Origin: Gemmatimonadaceae bacterium
GTDB lineage: Bacteria > Gemmatimonadota > Gemmatimonadetes > Gemmatimonadales > Gemmatimonadaceae
NCBI GenBank assembly: GCA_019694735.1
Contig: JAIBBJ010000015.1
Span: 1-35,287 of the forward strand
Direction of reading: 5' to 3'
DNA: 35,287 nucleotides
Within the stretch, counting starts at the first letter, position 1; each line of letters starts with the position of its first letter. The notes beneath the pieces are model-generated. The model was not told the origin of the DNA. It made no database searches and saw nothing but the letters and a program-made list of their open reading frames with translations. This document shows positions 14,529 to 25,837 of the stretch, piece after piece. The position numbers were made by a program, and so were the translations under genes.

Positions 14529-15982
14529 GCGCGGACGAGGCGCTCGCCCTCGAGGACGTCCGGCACACGTTCGGCCGGACCCGGGCGCTCGACGGAGCAT
14601 CGTGTCGGTTGCGCCGCGGGACCGTGCATGCCCTGCTCGGCGAGAACGGTGCGGGGAAGTCCACACTCATGAAGGTGGCGTTCGGGATGCTCTCCCCCGA
14701 CGCCGGCACCCTGCGGATCGCCGGCACGCCGACGCGGCTGCGATCGAGCCGCGATGCCATCGCGCGTGGCATCGGGATGGTGCACCAGCACTTCATGCTC
14801 GTCCCCGCACTCACGGTAGCGGAGAACGTCGCGCTCGGTGGGCGGGGCCGCTTCGATCCCGCACAGACGTCGGCGCGCATCGCCACGCTCGGGGAACGGA
14901 CCGGACTCGTGCTCGACCCGCGCGCGCGCGTTGCGGACCTCTCCGTAGGCGAGCAGCAACGCCTGGAGATCGTGAAGGCGTTGGCGCATGACGCGCGCAT
15001 CCTGATCCTCGACGAACCCACCGCGGTGCTCCCAGCCGCGGAAGCGGACGAGCTGCTCCGATGGCTCCGCCGCTTCGCCGACGAGGGGAATGCCGTCATG
15101 CTGATCACGCACAAACTGCGCGAGGCGTTCCGGATCGCGGATGACGTGACCGTGATGCGCCGCGGCCGTACGGTGCGCACCGGCACGCGCACCGAGCTCG
15201 ACGAGGGCGAGGTCGTGCGCGCCCTGGTCGGCGAGATGGATGTCCCAACGCCCCCCGCACGCCGATCCGTCCGAGAGGACGCGCCGATCGTGCTGGCACT
15301 CGAGGGCGCCACCGTGGTGGACCCCACGGGGGTCACGCGCCTCCACCCCACGTCGCTCACGGTGCGGGCCGGCGAGGTCCTCGGGGTGCTCGGCGTCGAG
15401 GGCGCCGGCCAGCATGCGCTGCTGCGCCTGCTCGCCGGACGCCTGGCGCCGACGGCCGGACGCGTGATGCGCCCGCCGATCGTCGGCTTCATCCCCGAGG
15501 ACCGGCTGGAGGACGCCCTGATCCCGGACCTGCCGCTCACCGACAACCTGTTGCTCGCCGACGCGGGGCGGCTGACGGGACGCGTGGACCATGCCGCCGC
15601 GCGTCACGAGACCGCGGAGATCCTCCGGACAGCCGATGTGCGCGCCGCCGGCCCCGACGCGCGCGCCGCGACGCTCTCGGGCGGGAACCAACAGAAGTTC
15701 GTCGTCGCACGCGAGAATCGCCGCGCGACGGCGGCCCTGGTCGCCGAGAACCCGACACGCGGGCTCGACTTGCGGGCCGCCGCAAGCGTCCTGGCCGGCA
15801 TCACGACCGATGAGGCGATGCAGGAGCGCGCGATCGTGGTGCACTCCGCCGACATCGATGAAGTGCTCGCGGTCGCGACCCGCGTGGTCGTCTGCTTCGC
15901 CGGGGTCGTGCGCGAGGTCCCCTGGCCCGCCGACCGCTCCGACCGGACGCCATTCACGCGCGCGATGACGGGCGCGGCCTGA
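14525..15982 (+). CDS. Double ATPase of a nucleoside/sugar-type ABC importer
   Basis: 485 residues with two fused nucleotide-binding domains, as in RbsA/YufO. The first has Walker A GENGAGKST (39-47), Q-loop MVHQHF, signature LSVGEQQR, Walker B ILILDEPTA and H-loop ITHK. The second keeps signature LSGGNQQK, but its Walker A is degenerate (GVEGAGQHA, no Lys/Ser) and its Walker B region reads VAENPTRGLD. One catalytic and one degenerate site is common in this family, but loss of the Walker A Lys is marked. GTG start overlapping the Nif3 stop by 4. The stop overlaps the permease start as TGATG. Confidence 0.93.
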   Translation: MSADEALALEDVRHTFGRTRALDGASCRLRRGTVHALLGENGAGKSTLMKVAFGMLSPDAGTLRIAGTPTRLRSSRDAIARGIGMVHQHFMLVPALTVAENVALGGRGRFDPAQTSARIATLGERTGLVLDPRARVADLSVGEQQRLEIVKALAHDARILILDEPTAVLPAAEADELLRWLRRFADEGNAVMLITHKLREAFRIADDVTVMRRGRTVRTGTRTELDEGEVVRALVGEMDVPTPPARRSVREDAPIVLALEGATVVDPTGVTRLHPTSLTVRAGEVLGVLGVEGAGQHALLRLLAGRLAPTAGRVMRPPIVGFIPEDRLEDALIPDLPLTDNLLLADAGRLTGRVDHAAARHETAEILRTADVRAAGPDARAATLSGGNQQKFVVARENRRATAALVAENPTRGLDLRAAASVLAGITTDEAMQERAIVVHSADIDEVLAVATRVVVCFAGVVREVPWPADRSDRTPFTRAMTGAA

Positions 15983-16938
15983 TGGACGCGCTCGCTGCAC
16001 TCTGGGACGGCGCCTTCGGGTCCTCGTACGCGTTCTGGTCCGCGACACTGGTCCGCGCCACGCCACTACTGTTGCTCGGGCTCTCGGTGGCGCTCGCATT
16101 CCGCGCGGGCGTACTGAACATCGGCGCCGAGGGCCAGCTGGCCGTGGGCGCGATCGCCGCGAGTGCCGTTGCACTCACGTGGGCCGGCGCGCCCCGTCCG
16201 CTGCTGGTCCCGCTGATGGCCGGCGCGGGGGCGGGAGCGGGAGCGGTCTGGGCGGGCATCGCGGCCGTCCTTCGACGTCGCTTCGGCGTGCTCGAGGTGA
16301 TCAGCACGCTGATGCTCAACTTCGTGGCGGCGGCACTGCTCAGCTGGGTGGTGCGCGGCCCGCTGCAGGAGCCGACGCACATCTATCCCCAATCGCCCAC
16401 CTTCGCCGCGACCGCCCACTGGCCGTTCCTGCTGCCCGGGCAGCGTCTGCATCTGGGCTTCGCCGTGGGGCTCATCGCGGCGCTGGTGGCGTGGCACTGG
16501 CTCGCGCATCGCGCCGCGGGGCTTCGGGTGCGTCTCGTGGGTGCCGGTCCGCGCGCGAGCGCGAGCGCGGGTGGGGTGGACGTGGCGCGCACCACATTCG
16601 GTGTCTTTCTCGTCAGTGGTGCGCTCGCCGGTCTCGCCGGCGCTTCGGAGGTCGGGGGCGTGACGTGGGCCCTGTACGAGGGCCTCTCCCCCGGTCTGGG
16701 GTACACCGCCATCGCGGTCGCGCTGCTCGCGCGCCTCGACCCGCGCGGCGTCATCGCGAGCGCGGTGCTGTTCGGCGCGCTCGACGCGGGAGCGGCTGCG
16801 ATGCAGCGTGATGCGGGGGTCCCGTCGGTCGCCGTGCAGGTGCTCGTCGCGGGGATCGTGCTCGCGGTGCTCGCGATGACGCAGCTCCGCACCGCGCGCG
16901 CGGCGGCGCGCACCGGACCCGACGAGGCAGCCGCCTGA
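15982..16938 (+). CDS. ABC importer permease, nucleoside type (first subunit)
   Basis: 318 residues with about eight to ten membrane helices and the BPD_transp_2 pattern: AFRAGVLNIGAEGQLAVGA near the N-terminus and the coupling region GLRVRLVGAGPRASASAGGVDV. It resembles YufP/BmpB permeases paired with BMP binding proteins. Start and stop overlap both neighbours by one base (TGATG), so it is part of one translationally coupled unit. Confidence 0.92.
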   Translation: MDALAALWDGAFGSSYAFWSATLVRATPLLLLGLSVALAFRAGVLNIGAEGQLAVGAIAASAVALTWAGAPRPLLVPLMAGAGAGAGAVWAGIAAVLRRRFGVLEVISTLMLNFVAAALLSWVVRGPLQEPTHIYPQSPTFAATAHWPFLLPGQRLHLGFAVGLIAALVAWHWLAHRAAGLRVRLVGAGPRASASAGGVDVARTTFGVFLVSGALAGLAGASEVGGVTWALYEGLSPGLGYTAIAVALLARLDPRGVIASAVLFGALDAGAAAMQRDAGVPSVAVQVLVAGIVLAVLAMTQLRTARAAARTGPDEAAA

Positions 16939-17846
16939 TGGACCCGATCCTCACGCCCTTCCTCGCGGCGACGGTCCGCACGGCGACCCCACTGGCGTTC
17001 GCCGCGCTCGGCGAACAGGTGGGAGAGCGCGCCGGCGTGATCTTCCTCGGGCTCGAAGGGGCCATCATCGCTGGGTGCCTCGGCGCGGCGATCGCGTCCG
17101 GGGCCGGCCCGCTCGCCGGCTTCGCGGGCGGGATCCTCGCGGGCGTCCTCGTCTCCGCACTCTTCGCCGCATTCGTGATCGGGCTCCGGGCGGACCAGAT
17201 CATCACCGGGACCGCCATCACCATGTTCGGCCTCGGCCTCACCGGCGCGGTGCACCGTGGCCTCTTCGCCGATGCCGGTGCCAGCACGGGCGGCACGGCG
17301 GCGACCGTGGGACCAGTGGCGATCCCGGGGTTGTCGCAGCTGCCAATCCTCGGCCCGGCCCTCTTCGCGCAGCCGTGGCCGACCTACCTGCTCTACGGGC
17401 TCGTACCCGCGCTGGCCTGGTGGATGCGCGGCACGCACGCCGGCCTGGCGTTGCGCGCGACCGGCGCGCACCGCGATGCGGCCGCGGCCGCCGGCATCCG
17501 GACGCGGCGCGTCCGTACCCTCGCCGTGCTCTTCGCCGGCGCGATGGGCGGCCTGTGCGGGGCGACGCTCGTGCTCGCACAGGTCGGCACGTTCACCGAA
17601 GGGATGAGCGCCGGGCGTGGGTTCATCGCGATCGCGATCGTCGTGCTCGGCCGGTGGGCGGTCTGGGGCACCGCAGCGGCGGCGCTGGTGTTCGGCGGGG
17701 CCTTCGCGCTGCAGTACCTGTTCCAGGCCACGGGATGGGACGCGCCGTACCAGCTGTTCCTCGGCTTCCCCTACCTGCTGACGCTGACCCTGCTCGCAGT
17801 GCAGCGGACCCGCACCGGCGCACCGGCCGAACTGGGCCGTCCCTAG
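16938..17846 (+). CDS. ABC importer permease, nucleoside type (second subunit)
   Basis: 302 residues and very hydrophobic. LAALGEQVGERAGVIFLGLEGAIIAG-like family sequence (AALGEQVGERAGVIFLGLE) and GLALRATGAHRDAAAAAGI mark the YufQ-type partner permease. With the binding protein, double ATPase and first permease it completes a full importer. The gene ends at a strong hairpin. Confidence 0.92.
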   Translation: MDPILTPFLAATVRTATPLAFAALGEQVGERAGVIFLGLEGAIIAGCLGAAIASGAGPLAGFAGGILAGVLVSALFAAFVIGLRADQIITGTAITMFGLGLTGAVHRGLFADAGASTGGTAATVGPVAIPGLSQLPILGPALFAQPWPTYLLYGLVPALAWWMRGTHAGLALRATGAHRDAAAAAGIRTRRVRTLAVLFAGAMGGLCGATLVLAQVGTFTEGMSAGRGFIAIAIVVLGRWAVWGTAAAALVFGGAFALQYLFQATGWDAPYQLFLGFPYLLTLTLLAVQRTRTGAPAELGRP

Positions 17847-17850
17847 CGCC

Positions 17851-17876
17851 GCAGGGTGCCGGCGGCGGCGCCCTGC
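17851..17876. terminator. Hairpin between convergent permease and lipoprotein genes
   Basis: GCAGGGTGCCG (17851-17861) pairs with CGGCGCCCTGC (17866-17876), with one G-T pair and a 4-base loop. It sits 5 bases after the permease stop and lacks a U-tract. Confidence 0.6.
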
Positions 17877-17889
17877 CCGGGTGCCCGCG

Positions 17890-18684
17890 TCACGGCGCGC
17901 CGCACCTCGGAAGCATCCCGCTCCAGTCCACGCGCCAGCCGTCGTCGCGGCGAACGAGCAGCTCCAGCACTTCGCCTTCCGCCTGCTCATGCACCAGCAC
18001 GAGCGCGAGGCGCCCGGCGTCCTGCGTCGCACCGAGGAGTTCGCGCATGACGACCTCCTCCTCGGTCCCCACCTCACGCGCGACCCACTGCGCGACGAGC
18101 GGATCGCGGATGCCGGGGCGCTCACCGGGAGCGGCCACCAGGAGGAAGACCTCCTCCAGCGGGGAGGATTCCATCGGCATCCGCCGCGCGACGAGCGCGA
18201 CCACGACGGTGTCGCCGTCAGCCGGCACGAGGCGCCAGGCGAAGCGTACCACGACCGGCAGGCCGCGAAAGTCCGCGCGCGCCGTATCGCTGGGGAGCGC
18301 ATCGACGACGCGCGTCAGCCGCGCCGCGAGCCGCGCGGAATCGCGCGGTGCGAGCGATTCGATGGGAGCGAACCCCACCGTGGTTCCGGCAGGCCGCAGC
18401 AGGTGCCACGCCTCGCCCGACGCGGGATCGCCAGCCAGACACGCCTCGCGCAGCGGTTCCGGCAGGGGCGCGGCAGCCGGAGTCGCGGACGCCGGGGTCT
18501 CCCTGATCGGCACGCCGGCCGAGTCACCCGGTGCGCGCGGCGTGGACGTGGCCCGGTCGTCGCACGCCAGCGCAATGCCCACCAGCAGCGCCAGCGGCAC
18601 CGCCAGTGCCGCGCGTGACGTGCGCGACGTGCGCGACGTGCACACCCGGGGCGTCACGGCGCCGAGCGATCGGGGTGTGATCAT
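17890..18684 (-). CDS. Lipoprotein of unknown function
   Basis: 264 residues from the ATG at 18684. LAVPLALLVGIALAC is a lipobox signal, preceded by an unusually long arginine-rich N-terminus containing TSR three times. Those come from three tandem 9-bp repeats at 18617-18643. The mature part has a Pro/Ala linker, then a folded domain with ESLAPRDSARLAARLTRVVDAL and VVVRFAWRLVPADGDTVVVALVARR. It is not a family I know. A later GTG (for example at the residue-10 position) would give a more normal signal length. Translation is coupled to the DUF4031 gene by ATGA. Confidence 0.65.
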   Translation of the reverse strand: MITPRSLGAVTPRVCTSRTSRTSRAALAVPLALLVGIALACDDRATSTPRAPGDSAGVPIRETPASATPAAAPLPEPLREACLAGDPASGEAWHLLRPAGTTVGFAPIESLAPRDSARLAARLTRVVDALPSDTARADFRGLPVVVRFAWRLVPADGDTVVVALVARRMPMESSPLEEVFLLVAAPGERPGIRDPLVAQWVAREVGTEEEVVMRELLGATQDAGRLALVLVHEQAEGEVLELLVRRDDGWRVDWSGMLPRCGAP

Positions 18685-19013
18685 CGCGGTGGCGGAAGGT
18701 ACGGCCCACCGAGGTCCCAATGCCACGCCTCGCGCCGGAGGCCATCGCGGGGATCCTTGAGCGGATGGTACTGGAGCCGCTCGGCCGGCAGCCCGACACG
18801 GTCCCCCCACGCGAGCAGACGCGCGCGGTCGCACGAGACGAGGTGCGCGAGCCGGCGGCCGAACCAGACGTGACGGTGGAGCCACAGTCCGCCGCTCATC
18901 GCATGGACCATCCCCTCGCGGCGACTCCGGAACTCGCGCCAGTCGAGCAGCAGCGCCGACGGGTCGCGCGGCGGCGGGATGGGCGGCAGCGGCGGGTCGC
19001 CGCGCCGGCTCAC
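18681..19013 (-). CDS. DUF4031-type protein
   Basis: 110 residues. The segment GGLWLHRHVWFGRRLAHLVS followed by LLAWGDRVGLPAERLQYHPLKDPRDGL matches DUF4031, a short domain of unknown function found in diverse bacteria. The GTG at 19013 overlaps the pilin stop as GTGA. The first 33 or so residues are Pro/Arg-rich and may not belong, and an ATG further in is possible. Its stop overlaps the lipoprotein start as ATGA. Confidence 0.65.
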   Translation of the reverse strand: MSRRGDPPLPPIPPPRDPSALLLDWREFRSRREGMVHAMSGGLWLHRHVWFGRRLAHLVSCDRARLLAWGDRVGLPAERLQYHPLKDPRDGLRREAWHWDLGGPYLPPPR

Positions 19014-19390
19014 CGGCAGCTGATCTGCCCCTCGGTGGTCGCCGGGGCGACCGGTGCCACCGTGCCGTTGTAGAGAGCGCAGGTGAGCGGGAAGGACAGG
19101 GGATGCGTCGCGACGGCCGACCAGCCGCCGCGCGTCGCGTTGACGATCGTGAGGCTCGAGCCGTTCGTCGTCTTGTAGTTCAGCGCGGACGTGTCGGCGG
19201 AGTACGTCTGCCAGGTGTAGAAGTACGTCTCCTGCGCCGTCGCGAGATTGCGGAGGTCCCCACGCAGTGCCGCGGCGTGCGCCTTGCCCTTGGTCGAATT
19301 GAACTTCGGCACCGCGATCGCGGCGAGGATGCCGATGATCACGACCACGATCAGCAGTTCGATGAGGGTGAAGCCTTGGCGGCGCGGCAT
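19010..19390 (-). CDS. Type IV pilin-like (prepilin) protein
   Basis: 126 residues. A short leader MPRRQG precedes FTLIELLIVVVIIGILAAIAVPKF, with cleavage expected between Gly6 and Phe7 and the assembly Glu at mature position 5. Two Cys bracket a C-terminal loop (CALYNGTVAP to QISC), as in major pilins with a D-region disulphide. The mature length of about 120 residues fits a small type IV or type II secretion pilin. The frame is open further upstream, but the ATG at 19390 fits the prepilin leader. No pilus machinery genes are adjacent, so it is an orphan pilin here. Confidence 0.92.
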   Translation of the reverse strand: MPRRQGFTLIELLIVVVIIGILAAIAVPKFNSTKGKAHAAALRGDLRNLATAQETYFYTWQTYSADTSALNYKTTNGSSLTIVNATRGGWSAVATHPLSFPLTCALYNGTVAPVAPATTEGQISCR

Positions 19391-19667
19391 CGGCCTCGGG
19401 ACCACGAGGGGGGAGGGGAAACGCTGACTACAGGAAGTGACGCGCATCACGCAGAAAGGTGACGGCGTAGCGAAACAGGACTCTGGGTCCCTTCAAGAAC
19501 TAGGCAAAGCAGGGGCCCCGGTGGCCGGTCCGCGCTAAGACTATGTGACATAACGGGTTGTCCCGCAAGCACCTTGGTACTCCGTCGCGCTGCTGTCCGG
19601 CAACCGACGGCGACCGATGCAAGGTGCAAGGCCTCGACCGGTGTGCCGGTGTCGGCGGCCGCGGTGC
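19391..19667. other. 277-bp intergenic region between polA and the pilin gene
   Basis: No convincing coding. On the minus strand it holds a promoter candidate (19540-19568), then a leader of about 140 nt rich in GC pairing (for example GGCCACCGGGGCCCC) before the pilin ATG. I looked for a c-di-GMP riboswitch and did not find its conserved loops. Confidence 0.4.
19540..19568 (-). promoter_or_regulatory. Pilin promoter candidate
   Basis: On the minus strand, TTGCGG (19563-19568), a 17-base spacer and CATAGT (19540-19545), with an overlapping TAGTCT. It lies in a local AT-rich patch (GTTATGTCACATAGTCTTAG). Confidence 0.35.
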
Positions 19668-22655
<2,988 letters not shown>

Positions 22656-22664
22656 GCCCGAAAG

Positions 22665-23303
22665 CTACGCGACGCCGAGGGCCCACGCCGCGAGGCCGGC
22701 AGCGAGGGCGACGCGCGCGTTGTCATCGAGGGCGAGCGCCGGCCGTTCGGCCGCCGCCGCGGCCAGGCCGATCACGATCGCCTCGAAGGGTGCCGCAGCC
22801 GCGAGCCACAGCGGACCGACTGCGCTCGCGAGGGCGCACGCGATGGAGCCGGCCCAGGTCTTCCCCTGCGCGGCTGCGCGGGCCGCGACCGCGCGGCCGA
22901 TGATCGCGGCCGCGGCGTCCCCGAACACCCCGGCCCACAGCGCGCAGAGCGCCGCGCGCGCCGGGAACGTCGCCACCGCCAGGAGCATCGCGGCGAGGAT
23001 CCACGTGGCACCCGTGAGGCGCGTCGTCTCGTGGCCGCGCAGCATGAAGCCGAACCAGCGTCCGAAGGCCTCGCGGACCGCCGCCGACCGTCGCCGCCCG
23101 ATCTCGAGGATGAGCGCGATCGCGAGGCCCGCCCCCAGCAGCGCCAGCAACCGGGGCCGGTCGACGAGCCCGAGACCCCAGCTCACGGGGAAGACCGCCG
23201 ATCCGAGGTGGATCCCCTTCCGCGCCAGCTCGGCACGCCACGAGAACGGGCGCGGCGCGGACGGGAGCGGGGCGGGGGCGCTGGTCGGGCGCGTCGGGGT
23301 CAC
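22665..23303 (-). CDS. Phytol/dolichol kinase-like (CdsA-related) membrane protein
   Basis: 212 residues with about six membrane helices. ELARKGIHLGSAVFP near the N-terminus and AGVFGDAAAAIIGR in the middle are the markers of the polyprenol/phytol kinase and phosphatidate cytidylyltransferase-like group, which phosphorylates or activates lipid alcohols using CTP. The precise substrate is unknown. The GTG start overlaps the stop of the GWxTD gene as GTGA. polA follows directly. Confidence 0.8.
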   Translation of the reverse strand: MTPTRPTSAPAPLPSAPRPFSWRAELARKGIHLGSAVFPVSWGLGLVDRPRLLALLGAGLAIALILEIGRRRSAAVREAFGRWFGFMLRGHETTRLTGATWILAAMLLAVATFPARAALCALWAGVFGDAAAAIIGRAVAARAAAQGKTWAGSIACALASAVGPLWLAAAAPFEAIVIGLAAAAAERPALALDDNARVALAAGLAAWALGVA

Positions 23304-24700
23304 CGCAGCCGGCGCCGGAACTCCGACTCGAAGCGGACCTCGCTCGACTGCGTCAGGCGCCAGCGGCCGTTGCCGGTCTGGTCATAGAACACCAACTGGA
23401 GATTCATCGCGCGATAGTCCCAGATCTGCTGGCGGTTGCGCGAGAAGTCCGCGAGCTGCGGCTCGACGACCTGGTCCGGCTCGCCGAGCGTGATGTAGAC
23501 GCGACCGCGGTCGGAGAGCCACCCGGGGGTCGCCTCCTCACGGAATCGTCCGTTGGCCCGCACGACCTTGCTGAAGTACTCGCGCAGCGGCTCGCTGATC
23601 GGCGTCTCCGGGCGGTCGTCGGTCGCGCGCAGGAACTCCGCCCAGGCCGCCGGCCGCTCGGCCTCCGGTGCATCCCGCAGCTTCTGCAGACGGTCGGCCC
23701 GCGCGAACCACCGCAGGTAGTTGACCATCTCCTCGTAGGTGGCCACGGGGACGTCATCGCCGTAGCCGACGAAGACATAGGTCGAGGTCGTGTCCGCCAA
23801 CCCGTCGCGCACGAACGCGAGCTGCGAGACCCCCAGGCCGAGCCGCGCCACCGGGACCTCGACGACCCCGGCGCGGAGCGCCCCGCGCGCGGGAAGCGCC
23901 ACGGTGTCGTTCCACATGACCGTGCCCCGCTCCGTGCGCACCAGCAGGCGGACGGGACGCGCCGTGTCGCCATAGGCCTCCAGGTACACGGGAAGCAGCG
24001 AGTCGCGCCCCGCGACGGCGGCACCCTCGGGGTCCAGCAGGAGGTCCGGGACCGCGGCGAGACTCGCGCGCGGCGACACCTCCGCGATCGGCATCGGCGT
24101 CGACAACCCCGCCTCGGCGTACCGCGGGACCACGACCGGCATCGACTCCTGGGCGCTCCGGCCGCTGCCCTCATCCCGCAGCGTCACCGTGAGCGTGTAC
24201 CGACCCGGCGCGACATCCACCATCTCCTGATGGATCATGCTCTCGTCGGTCCGCGCCGTCTCGCGGAACGTCGCGACCACCAGCTCCGACGATGCCTGCG
24301 CGCTCGCGACCACCGCCGCCTCCCGTGTCAGCACGGCGCTGATCGAGTAGCGCGCCCGGAAGCGGTTGTCCGCCTCCCGCGCGAACGTGAGCGAGGCGTT
24401 GGCGAAGGTCACGCCCACGATCACGTGGGTCGTGTCGGGCGACGCGCTCGCCGCGAAGGCCGCACGGCCGATGATCGGGAAGGGGAGGCCGCGGGCGAGC
24501 ATCCCCATCTGACGATAGAGCGGCGAGGCATCGAAGCTGATCGCCGCCGCCGGCGACCGCACCGCGGCCGCCGAGGGCGCCGGTCCGCCGCGCGGCGGCG
24601 GGGAGCCCGCCGGTGGGGCCGTGCGTCCCCCGCGGCCGCAGGCGGCCGGCAGCAGGACGAAGGACGCGATCGCGAGAAGGGCGGGGCGGGAGCGGAGCAT
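23300..24700 (-). CDS. GWxTD-domain lipoprotein
   Basis: 466 residues. SFVLLPAACG is a lipobox signal, followed by a Pro/Ala linker. The C-terminal domain carries RFREEATPGWLSDRGRVYITLGEPDQV, the GWxTD signature with Ser in place of Thr, then YRAMNLQLVFYDQTGNGRWRL. GWxTD proteins are common in Gemmatimonadota, Acidobacteriota and Bacteroidota-related groups, and their role is unknown. It is the first gene of a minus-strand chain running into polA. A TATCTT -10 lies about 40 bases upstream. Confidence 0.88.
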   Translation of the reverse strand: MLRSRPALLAIASFVLLPAACGRGGRTAPPAGSPPPRGGPAPSAAAVRSPAAAISFDASPLYRQMGMLARGLPFPIIGRAAFAASASPDTTHVIVGVTFANASLTFAREADNRFRARYSISAVLTREAAVVASAQASSELVVATFRETARTDESMIHQEMVDVAPGRYTLTVTLRDEGSGRSAQESMPVVVPRYAEAGLSTPMPIAEVSPRASLAAVPDLLLDPEGAAVAGRDSLLPVYLEAYGDTARPVRLLVRTERGTVMWNDTVALPARGALRAGVVEVPVARLGLGVSQLAFVRDGLADTTSTYVFVGYGDDVPVATYEEMVNYLRWFARADRLQKLRDAPEAERPAAWAEFLRATDDRPETPISEPLREYFSKVVRANGRFREEATPGWLSDRGRVYITLGEPDQVVEPQLADFSRNRQQIWDYRAMNLQLVFYDQTGNGRWRLTQSSEVRFESEFRRRLR

Positions 24701-24740
24701 GGGGGCGGGTGTGGGGGCCGGTCCGTCCGGGCGGCTGCGA

Positions 24741-24746
24741 AAGATA
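24741..24746 (-). promoter_or_regulatory. -10 element TATCTT for the GWxTD-polA chain
   Basis: On the minus strand TATCTT stands out in otherwise GC sequence. Transcription would begin near 24734, giving a leader of about 34 nt. The 11-bp repeats lie just upstream. Confidence 0.35.
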
Positions 24747-24773
24747 CCCCGCGCGGGGGCGACCGGTCATTCG

Positions 24774-24847
24774 GACACGCGACGGCGCCGGCCCCGTCGA
24801 CGCGCCGCTGCGCAGGGGACACGCGGGGGACACGCGAGCGACACGCG
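24774..24847. repeat. Phased 11-bp direct repeats (GACACGCG) between divergent genes
   Basis: GACACGCG occurs at 24774, 24818, 24829 and 24840. The last three are spaced exactly 11 bp apart, and the first lies 44 bp (four such steps) upstream. They sit between the divergent promoters of the GWxTD gene and the Ser/Thr kinase. Confidence 0.6.
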
Positions 24848-24897
24848 GACTCGCCGGTCCGCACGGCGTCTCGCTTGCCCGGCCGCAGGCGGCTCGG

Positions 24898-24903
24898 TAG
24901 CTT
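24898..24903 (+). promoter_or_regulatory. -10 element TAGCTT, leaderless position before the kinase
   Basis: TAGCTT ends 6 bases before the GTG at 24910 with no Shine-Dalgarno between. Confidence 0.45.
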
Positions 24904-24909
24904 CGCCGC

Positions 24910-25824
24910 GTGACTCGCGACCCTCTCGTCGGCTCGACCATCGCCGGATTCACCCTCCTCGACCGCGTCGGCGAGGGGGGCACGGCCACCGTCTACAAGG
25001 CCCAGCACGACGGGCACGGCACCGTCGCGTTCAAGGTGCTCAAGGAGAAGCTGCGGCAGGACCGCACCGCGGTCGCGCGCTTCACGCGCGAGGCGAACTT
25101 CGGGACGCGCGTCACCCACCCGAACGTGATCCGCACGATCCAGACGGGCGAGGACGCCGGGCTCCCCTTCCTCGTGATCGAGTGGGCCGCCGGCGAGCTC
25201 ATGGAGAGCTATGCCAAGCGCAACGCCCCGTTCCCGCCGGACGAGGTGGCCTCGATCATCAGCCAGATCGCGGGCGCCGTGTACGCCGCGCACCAGGCCG
25301 GCATCGTGCACCGGGACCTGAAGCCCGACAACGTGATGTACGATCACGACACGCGCACGGTGAAGCTGCTCGACTTCGGGATCGCCACGGCCACCGACGT
25401 GACCCCCGACCAGCGCCTCACCCGCGCTGGCTTCTTCGTCGGCACGCTCATGTACGTCGCGCCGGAGGCGCTCTCCGGCGAGGTCGTGTCGCCGGCGGCC
25501 GACCAGTACTCGCTCGCGACGATGGCGTACCAGTTCCTCACCGGCTCGCTGCCCTACACGGCGAAGAGCCCGCGCGAGATGTTCACGCAGCTCCTGTCGC
25601 AGCCGCCGGTGGCGCTCAACAAGGCGAAGTCCGAGCTGCAGTACCATCCGGCGGTGGAGGCGGTGGTGATGCGCGGACTCTCGAAGGCACCCAAGGAGCG
25701 CTACGCCACCGTGGTCGAGTTCGCCGAGGCGCTCGGCGCCGCACTCAAGGATCCCTTCCCGGCGGACACCCCCACGGGGGGCTTCCTCTCGCGCATGCGC
25801 GGCCTCTTCGGCGGCAACCGCTGA
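24910..25824 (+). CDS. Hanks-type Ser/Thr protein kinase (catalytic domain only)
   Basis: 304 residues. The kinase fold is complete: glycine loop GEGGTATVYK (21-30), catalytic Lys42 in AFKVLK, HRDLKPDN (134-141), DFG (155-157) and APE (184-186). There is no transmembrane helix or PASTA/sensor domain, so it is a soluble kinase ending about 20 residues after the last kinase helix (SRMRGLFGGNR). GTG start placed by the glycine-loop distance and the upstream -10. Substrates unknown. It converges on the histidine kinase gene. Confidence 0.95.
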   Translation: MTRDPLVGSTIAGFTLLDRVGEGGTATVYKAQHDGHGTVAFKVLKEKLRQDRTAVARFTREANFGTRVTHPNVIRTIQTGEDAGLPFLVIEWAAGELMESYAKRNAPFPPDEVASIISQIAGAVYAAHQAGIVHRDLKPDNVMYDHDTRTVKLLDFGIATATDVTPDQRLTRAGFFVGTLMYVAPEALSGEVVSPAADQYSLATMAYQFLTGSLPYTAKSPREMFTQLLSQPPVALNKAKSELQYHPAVEAVVMRGLSKAPKERYATVVEFAEALGAALKDPFPADTPTGGFLSRMRGLFGGNR

Positions 25825-25837
25825 CCTGGGGCGCGCC

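Noticed and set aside
19391-19540. Possible c-di-GMP riboswitch in the pilin leader
   Set aside because: Pilin genes often have one, but I could not find the conserved receptor and tetraloop elements. Only generic GC pairing is visible.
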